Source: Saprospiraceae bacterium
GTDB taxonomy: Bacteria; Bacteroidota; Bacteroidia; Chitinophagales; Saprospiraceae
DNA: 36,696 nt
Assembly: GCA_029263015.1 (NCBI GenBank)
Contig: JAJCYI010000012.1
Span: 1 to 36,696, forward strand
Reading direction: 5' to 3'
Shown here in pieces: positions 32,811 through 36,696 of the stretch. Numbering within the stretch: the stretch's first letter is position 1; the number at the start of each line of letters is the position of its first letter. The notes beneath the pieces were generated by a model. The model made no database searches and had not been told where the DNA came from. It was given only the letters and a program-made list of their open reading frames with translations. The translations under genes were made by a program, and so were the position numbers.

Positions 32811-34678
32811 TTTTTAATGGTGAATGGTGAACGGTGAACGGTGAATAAGTTTTTCGCAAAATCAAACAGTTCGTGTTTTGTGATCGGCACACCTTGGATT
32901 TTATTGTATTGCTGCACATCTACCAGGTAATGGTCGCGGATCACTTTGCACAACTGTCCATTGTTGAGTTCCGGGATGAGTATTTTATCGAAATTTTTCA
33001 AAATAGTGTGCAGGTTTTTCGGGAATGGGCGCAAATATCGGAGGTGGGCATGGCTGACTTTATGGCCTTCTTTTATCAGCATTTTAGTTACTGATTGGCA
33101 AATGCCAAAAGTGGAGCCCCAGCCCAAAATCAGTAATTCACCGCTATCAGCGCCTGCATCCATTTTTTGTTCGGGGATAAAATTTGCGATCAAATCTACC
33201 TTTGCTTCCCGTGTTTTCACCATGTGCTGGTGATTGGCGGGGTTGTACGAGACCTCGCCCGTCAAGTCTTCTTTTTCAAGCCCCCCTACCCTGTGGGTCT
33301 GGCCTAACGTGCCAGGGACTGCCCACTTTCGCACCCTGTTTTCATCTCTTTCATAAGGCATGAAGGGCGATTCATTATCCTGCCTTTCGGCAAATTTCAC
33401 TTCAATTGTAGGAATGTCTTTTGCTTTGGGAAATTTCCATGGTTCAGAGCCATTGGCAATATAACCATCGCTCAAAAGGATAACCGGGGTCATGTGCTGA
33501 AGAGCAATCTTGCAAGCCTCAAATGCTGCCTCGAAGCAATCAGATGGAGATTTTGCAGCGACAACCGGCATCGGACATTCCCCATTCCGGCCATACAATG
33601 CCTGCAATAGATCAGACTGTTCAGTTTTAGTTGGCAAGCCAGTGGATGGACCACCCCGCTGAACGTCAACAATTACAAGCGGTAATTCTAACATCACGGC
33701 CAGTCCCATTGCTTCTGCCTTTAATGCCATGCCAGGACCCGATGTCCCCGTAATGGCAAGATCTCCTCCATAACTGGCACCAATGGCCGAGCAGATCGCT
33801 GCAATTTCATCTTCCGCCTGGAAAGTTTTTACTCCATAATTTTTATGCTTGGCCAAACCGTGCAAAATACTGGACGCTGGCGTAATTGGATAGGAGCCAT
33901 AAAACAACGATAAACCAGACTTTTTAGCAGCGGCGATGAGACCCAAGGCCAAGGCATCATTGCCCATGATATTCCGGTAAGTCCCCTTTTCGAGCTTGGC
34001 CGGTTTCACAACATACCTCGAAGTGAATTCCCCGACCGTGTCGGCAAGGTGGTATCCTTTGAGCAGTACCTTTTTGTTAGCTTCAAGTACCTGAGGTATC
34101 TTTTGAAACTTAAATTCCAGGAACTTAACGGTCGTCTCAAACGAGCGGTTATAGCGCCATAGCAAGAACCCCAGCACCAACATGTTCTTGCAACGGTCTT
34201 TGTCTTTCGTGCCCAGCTCAAAGTCGGCCAACGCCTCACGGGTCAGCTTGGTGATCGGCAATTTGATTACCTCATATCCTTCCAATGTATTGTCTTCCAG
34301 TGGATTAGCGCCATTATCGTATTTCGCCAACCGCAAGTTTTTAGAATCAAAACCATCTTCATTAACGATGATGGCAGCCCCTTTCCGCAACATAGGCAGA
34401 TTGGTTTTTAAGGCCGCCGCATTCATGGCTACCAGCACATGGTAATAATCGCCAGGGGTATGGATCGTGCGGCTACCAAAATGGATTTGGAAACCGGAGA
34501 CCCCTGCCAACGTACCGATCGGTGCGCGTATCTCCGCTGGGAAATCAGGGAAAGTGGCCAGGTCATTTCCGAACAGGGCTGTATCCCCTGTGAAGAAACT
34601 CCCCGTCAGTTGCATGCCGTCGCCGGAATCACCGGCGATTTTTATGACGACATCAGTTTGTTCTATTTGTTGGGCCAT
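32801..34678 (-). CDS. korA: 2-oxoacid:ferredoxin oxidoreductase, alpha subunit
   Basis: The 625-residue fused gamma-alpha subunit is the partner of KorB. The N-terminal gamma-type domain (1-190) begins VVIKIAGDSGDGMQLTGSFF. The pyrimidine-binding alpha domain (about 235-480) has YPITPASSILHGLAK, FQAEDEIAAI and TGTSGPGMALKAE, and the C-terminal domain ends with RYLRPFPKNL and DHYLVDVQQYNKIQG. The last dozen residues (TVHRSPFTIKKCQ) look like translated tandem repeats (32819-32846) and are not expected in the family. They are probably a recent extension. The stop (32801-32803) overlaps the start of korB. No regulatory motif is evident upstream beyond a PAGRQ-type palindrome at 34720-34735. Confidence 0.93.
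   Translation of the reverse strand: MAQQIEQTDVVIKIAGDSGDGMQLTGSFFTGDTALFGNDLATFPDFPAEIRAPIGTLAGVSGFQIHFGSRTIHTPGDYYHVLVAMNAAALKTNLPMLRKGAAIIVNEDGFDSKNLRLAKYDNGANPLEDNTLEGYEVIKLPITKLTREALADFELGTKDKDRCKNMLVLGFLLWRYNRSFETTVKFLEFKFQKIPQVLEANKKVLLKGYHLADTVGEFTSRYVVKPAKLEKGTYRNIMGNDALALGLIAAAKKSGLSLFYGSYPITPASSILHGLAKHKNYGVKTFQAEDEIAAICSAIGASYGGDLAITGTSGPGMALKAEAMGLAVMLELPLVIVDVQRGGPSTGLPTKTEQSDLLQALYGRNGECPMPVVAAKSPSDCFEAAFEACKIALQHMTPVILLSDGYIANGSEPWKFPKAKDIPTIEVKFAERQDNESPFMPYERDENRVRKWAVPGTLGQTHRVGGLEKEDLTGEVSYNPANHQHMVKTREAKVDLIANFIPEQKMDAGADSGELLILGWGSTFGICQSVTKMLIKEGHKVSHAHLRYLRPFPKNLHTILKNFDKILIPELNNGQLCKVIRDHYLVDVQQYNKIQGVPITKHELFDFAKNLFTVHRSPFTIKKCQ
32819..32846. repeat. Four 7-bp tandem repeats (GGTGAAC/T) inside the korA 3' end
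   Basis: Four contiguous heptads GGTGAAT-GGTGAAC-GGTGAAC-GGTGAAT lie in the end of the korA reading frame, ahead of its overlap with korB. Similar 7-bp tandem units are found at 8258-8403 and 13439-13579. Confidence 0.85.
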
Positions 34679-34719
34679 GAAAGAACATAAGTAAAAAGGA
34701 GAAAGGAGAAAGTAACCTG

Positions 34720-34735
34720 CCTGCCTGCAGGCAGG
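34720..34735. repeat. 16-bp palindrome CCTGCCTGCAGGCAGG
   Basis: This perfect palindrome of the PAGRQ-type family lies 42 bp upstream of the korA start. It is closely related to 11744-11763. The remaining sequence from 34736 to 34936 shows no gene I can support. Confidence 0.85.
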
Positions 34736-34936
34736 AATGTGAAGTAGCTGGCATACGGCAAGTTATACCTATGAAATCTCTCATTCTTCTTCTTTTGTTG
34801 AGTTAAAACGCAAAGTTCGTGTTTTGGATGGCAAAAGAACAAATGAGAATGGTGGGAGGTTGTGAGGAGGGTCACATTGGACTCTAAAAGAAGTGCAAAT
34901 CCCCTGATTCATTCTACTTTGGGAGTGCCAAATAAA

Positions 34937-34969
34937 AAAGGTGACACCTTTCGGAAAGGTGTCACCTTT
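34937..34969. repeat. Nested hairpin, GGTGACACC type
   Basis: Arms 34937-34952 and 34954-34969 are 16 bp, perfect, with a single-base loop. The arm is essentially the same sequence as at 11926-11961. It begins 24 bp beyond the stop of the Uma2 gene and may act as its terminator. Confidence 0.9.
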
Positions 34970-34992
34970 GAGCCAGCCAGGGGCAAACAAAT

Positions 34993-35496
34993 TTATTTAA
35001 GTCCTTCAAAAACCTTGTCCACTTCCAGTTCGATGCCCGTGGCCGGGTCTTTCAAAATGCCCGTGTCGTAAAATTTTTTCTTCCCGTCTGGGGTAAGGAC
35101 GCAGATGGCTCGCATCGGCGGAGGCATGACGATCCACGCAGATTGCACGCCCATTGGGAAATAGGTTTGGATTACCTTTCTGGTCATTTCATCCAATGAT
35201 TGAGAGGGAGATATGATTTCGATGGTGGTTTGTGGTACTTCCTTTTCTTTGGCTTCAATTGTTTGCCAATCCAAGATTTTACTGTTGAAAATACTGATAT
35301 CGGGAGTTGTAGGAGGGGTGGAATCGAGGGATACTTCGCTTGTAAAGTTAAATTCCCCTTTATATTTGAGCATCAACAAAAATATTATTGCTGATTGGAT
35401 GGTTCCATGGATTCTATTGGGCATAGGCTTGTTGCGTTCTGTTTCGTATTCGGAAATGTTATTTTCTTCCGCAATATTTTCTTCTTTTAATAACAT
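34993..35496 (-). CDS. Uma2-family (DUF820) nuclease-fold protein
   Basis: This 167-residue protein of the Uma2 family has a restriction-endonuclease-like PD-(D/E)xK fold. The conserved DUF820 steps are visible: the start-proximal NRIHGTIQSAI, TTPDISIF carrying the conserved Asp, TTIEIISPSQS carrying the acidic Glu, and MTRKVIQTYFPMGVQSAWIVMP. The best start is ATG 35496; a longer frame to 35547 has no family similarity. Family members are often present in many copies in Bacteroidetes and cyanobacteria with no known target. No partner gene is next to it. Confidence 0.8.
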   Translation of the reverse strand: MLLKEENIAEENNISEYETERNKPMPNRIHGTIQSAIIFLLMLKYKGEFNFTSEVSLDSTPPTTPDISIFNSKILDWQTIEAKEKEVPQTTIEIISPSQSLDEMTRKVIQTYFPMGVQSAWIVMPPPMRAICVLTPDGKKKFYDTGILKDPATGIELEVDKVFEGLK

Positions 35497-35647
35497 ATGC
35501 TTGGATTTTATGCTGTCAAAGTTAAGGAAATAATTCTGGTGCAGCAATGGGTTGCCAAAATGTTTACTGGTCAGGGCATCAAAGGTGACAAACTGTGTTT
35601 AAACATCGGTATATGCTTTCAAATGAGTTGAACACAGTATGTTTCAT

Positions 35648-35703
35648 GTTGATTTTTAGAATATTATACATTCTATTTTTCAATTGCTATTCTAAAAATC
35701 AAC
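35648..35703. repeat. Perfect 16-bp inverted repeat (hairpin)
   Basis: Arms 35648-35663 and 35688-35703 pair perfectly across a 24-nt AT-rich loop. It begins 18 bp beyond the stop of the broken T9SS-sorted gene and may be its terminator. A further small inverted repeat (ACTGTGTT / AACACAGT) lies at about 35593-35636. Confidence 0.8.
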
Positions 35704-35720
35704 TACGACATCTTTGAACA

Positions 35721-36556
35721 TCAGAAAACAACGACCTTTTGGGTTGTTGACCGCCCGTTACTTGTCAACCGTAAAAAATACAAACCATTTGGCAAGCTGG
35801 ATACATCGTAATAAAAATAATCCTGCCGTTCTTTTACGCTATTCATAGACAACAATTTCCCGTTGGAGTCAAAAAGGGAAAGGGTTGAATTGCCATCCAA
35901 CAAGGAGGGACTCGTTATAGTCAATGTATATTTCACTGGATTGGGGGAAATAAATACTTGTACCTCGTTATTCTCGGTACCGAAACAATCTGCACTTTCT
36001 GTATATCCAAATACCTTTCTGCCCCCCAATGAGAATCTTCATATTTCAACAAGCCATCACAGTAATATGTAGAATGAAAATCCTGAACATAAATCGAGGT
36101 GTCATATTTGCCAACAGAATATCTTTCATCATGCAGATATGTAAGAAGGCCCTCGGCGTCATATTCCCGATGATAGGTAAAGCTGTCTTGCTCATATAGT
36201 TGCCAGCCATTGAGCCAATAATCGAAACTGTAATATCCGTTAGTCTGAGGTTTTCCGTCAGAGTAGAAACTATGAAGATACCGCTCCTTTCCAATATCTG
36301 AATAATTGAATATGTGCTCAATCAACCTTTCTTCTTCATCGAAATATTTGGTTTCAAAGTCAGGATAAAAATGGTGGTTTTCCCAAAGGTCAATATGCAA
36401 AATTTCACCTCCATTTTCATATCGGTAAACCAATACAGACTCAGAGGTGGGAATCCCCATACCAAATCTGACAATTGCTATAGAATCGACTTGGCAACTA
36501 TTGGAATAATAATAAGTATCAGTATTGCCACGCGTGTTTCCATTTTCTTCAAAGCT
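35721..36556 (-). pseudogene. Broken T9SS-sorted protein gene (frameshift and 5' truncation)
   Basis: The 5' part (36556 to about 36020) encodes Tyr/Asp/Glu-rich repeats of the kind YDAEGLLTYLHDERY and FYSDGKPQTNGYY, resembling YwqK or rhs-like beta repeats. The 3' part (about 36030-35721), in another frame, encodes the T9SS type A sorting domain (VFISPNPVKYTLTITSP, LPNGLYFLRLTSNG). The switch falls at a run of six G on the coding strand (36022-36027), and adding one G would restore one continuous frame. At the 5' side the open frame runs up to 36556 exactly at the border of repeat element 36557-36696, so the gene start, and any signal peptide, is missing. I see no start codon that would give a full protein. 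A sequencing slip or phase variation at the G run is possible. Confidence 0.7.
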
Positions 36557-36696
36557 AAGTAGGTGAACTCAAATAATCGACACTTTTGGCGGCCTCTTTT
36601 TCCGCCATACTTTGTTAAAAAAAATGACCGTAGCTATGGCTATGCTAATTTTTTTTGCCTTGTCTGACGAAAAAATAACCTCGTCAAAAGTGTCGA
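36557..36696. repeat. Fold-back element, family 1, copy B (cut by the window end)
   Basis: The visible inverted repeat is TCGACACTTTTG (36577-36588) against 36685-36696. The conserved AAGTAG-like end begins at 36557. The interior in reverse complement aligns over about 80 bp with 11773-11852 of copy A. It lacks the nested palindrome of copy A. The right end continues past the window. Confidence 0.8.

Noticed and set aside
34663-34875. Short minus-strand frame reading FLPAGRQVTFSF
   Set aside because: It is the translation of the PAGRQ-type palindrome and flanking sequence, with no gene features.
1-36696. CRISPR array or tRNA gene
   Set aside because: I found no regularly spaced direct repeats of 25-40 bp and no cloverleaf or TTCGA-type loop that I could support.

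Overview
The window looks like a Bacteroidetes chromosome fragment, probably from the Saprospiria. The reasons are a PorP/SprF type IX secretion (T9SS) component, secreted proteins with C-terminal T9SS sorting domains, a long Bacteroidetes-type YidC, DUF6438 and TMEM220 proteins, KorAB, and a very high density of palindromic intergenic repeats. Both ends lie in dispersed repeats, so this may be a contig that broke at repeats. I see no tRNA, rRNA, CRISPR array or phage block.

Layout. 1-770: a REP-associated Y1 transposase with palindromes around and inside it. 778-8240 (minus strand): the most interesting locus, a three-gene NTP-dependent conflict-type module. It has an effector-associated-domain (EAD11-like) plus inactive-STAND-like protein, a MoxR-type AAA+ ATPase, and a 1648-residue membrane protein with PKD-like, degenerate vWA-like, TPR-like, carboxypeptidase-regulatory-like and FGE/SUMF1 (C-type-lectin-fold) regions. 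8407-10597: an HdrB-like and membrane HdrC/ferredoxin-like redox pair. 10869-12858: a methyltransferase and an EAD11-like-TIR protein, a plausible effector partner for the module through EAD-EAD contact. 12893-17899: DUF6438 lipoprotein, YidC, a SMUG2-like DNA glycosylase and an RsmB-like rRNA methyltransferase. 18153-18859: an MNT-HEPN pair. 18987-28560: PHP phosphodiesterase, GT39 glycosyltransferase, PorP/SprF, Rpn-family nuclease, secreted amidohydrolase, K+ channel, TMEM220 protein and a large helical protein of unknown function. 28699-36696: a T9SS-exported adhesin-like protein, KorAB, a Uma2 nuclease-fold protein, and a broken T9SS-sorted gene truncated by a repeat element.

A second layer is non-coding. 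Almost every long intergenic gap holds an inverted-repeat element. Two families with conserved cores of about 80-100 bp and copy-specific but self-complementary ends can be recognised by comparing copies inside the window (11700-11879 with 36557-36696; 10625-10783 with 15520-15684). There is also a TA-bounded 163-bp MITE-like element ending at the possible start codon of the amidohydrolase, two perfect hairpins sharing a central core but having different stems, four nested hairpins of one architecture, and 7-bp tandem repeats at gene borders. Some elements contact coding sequence: they supply a stop codon, extend a C terminus, or truncate a gene.
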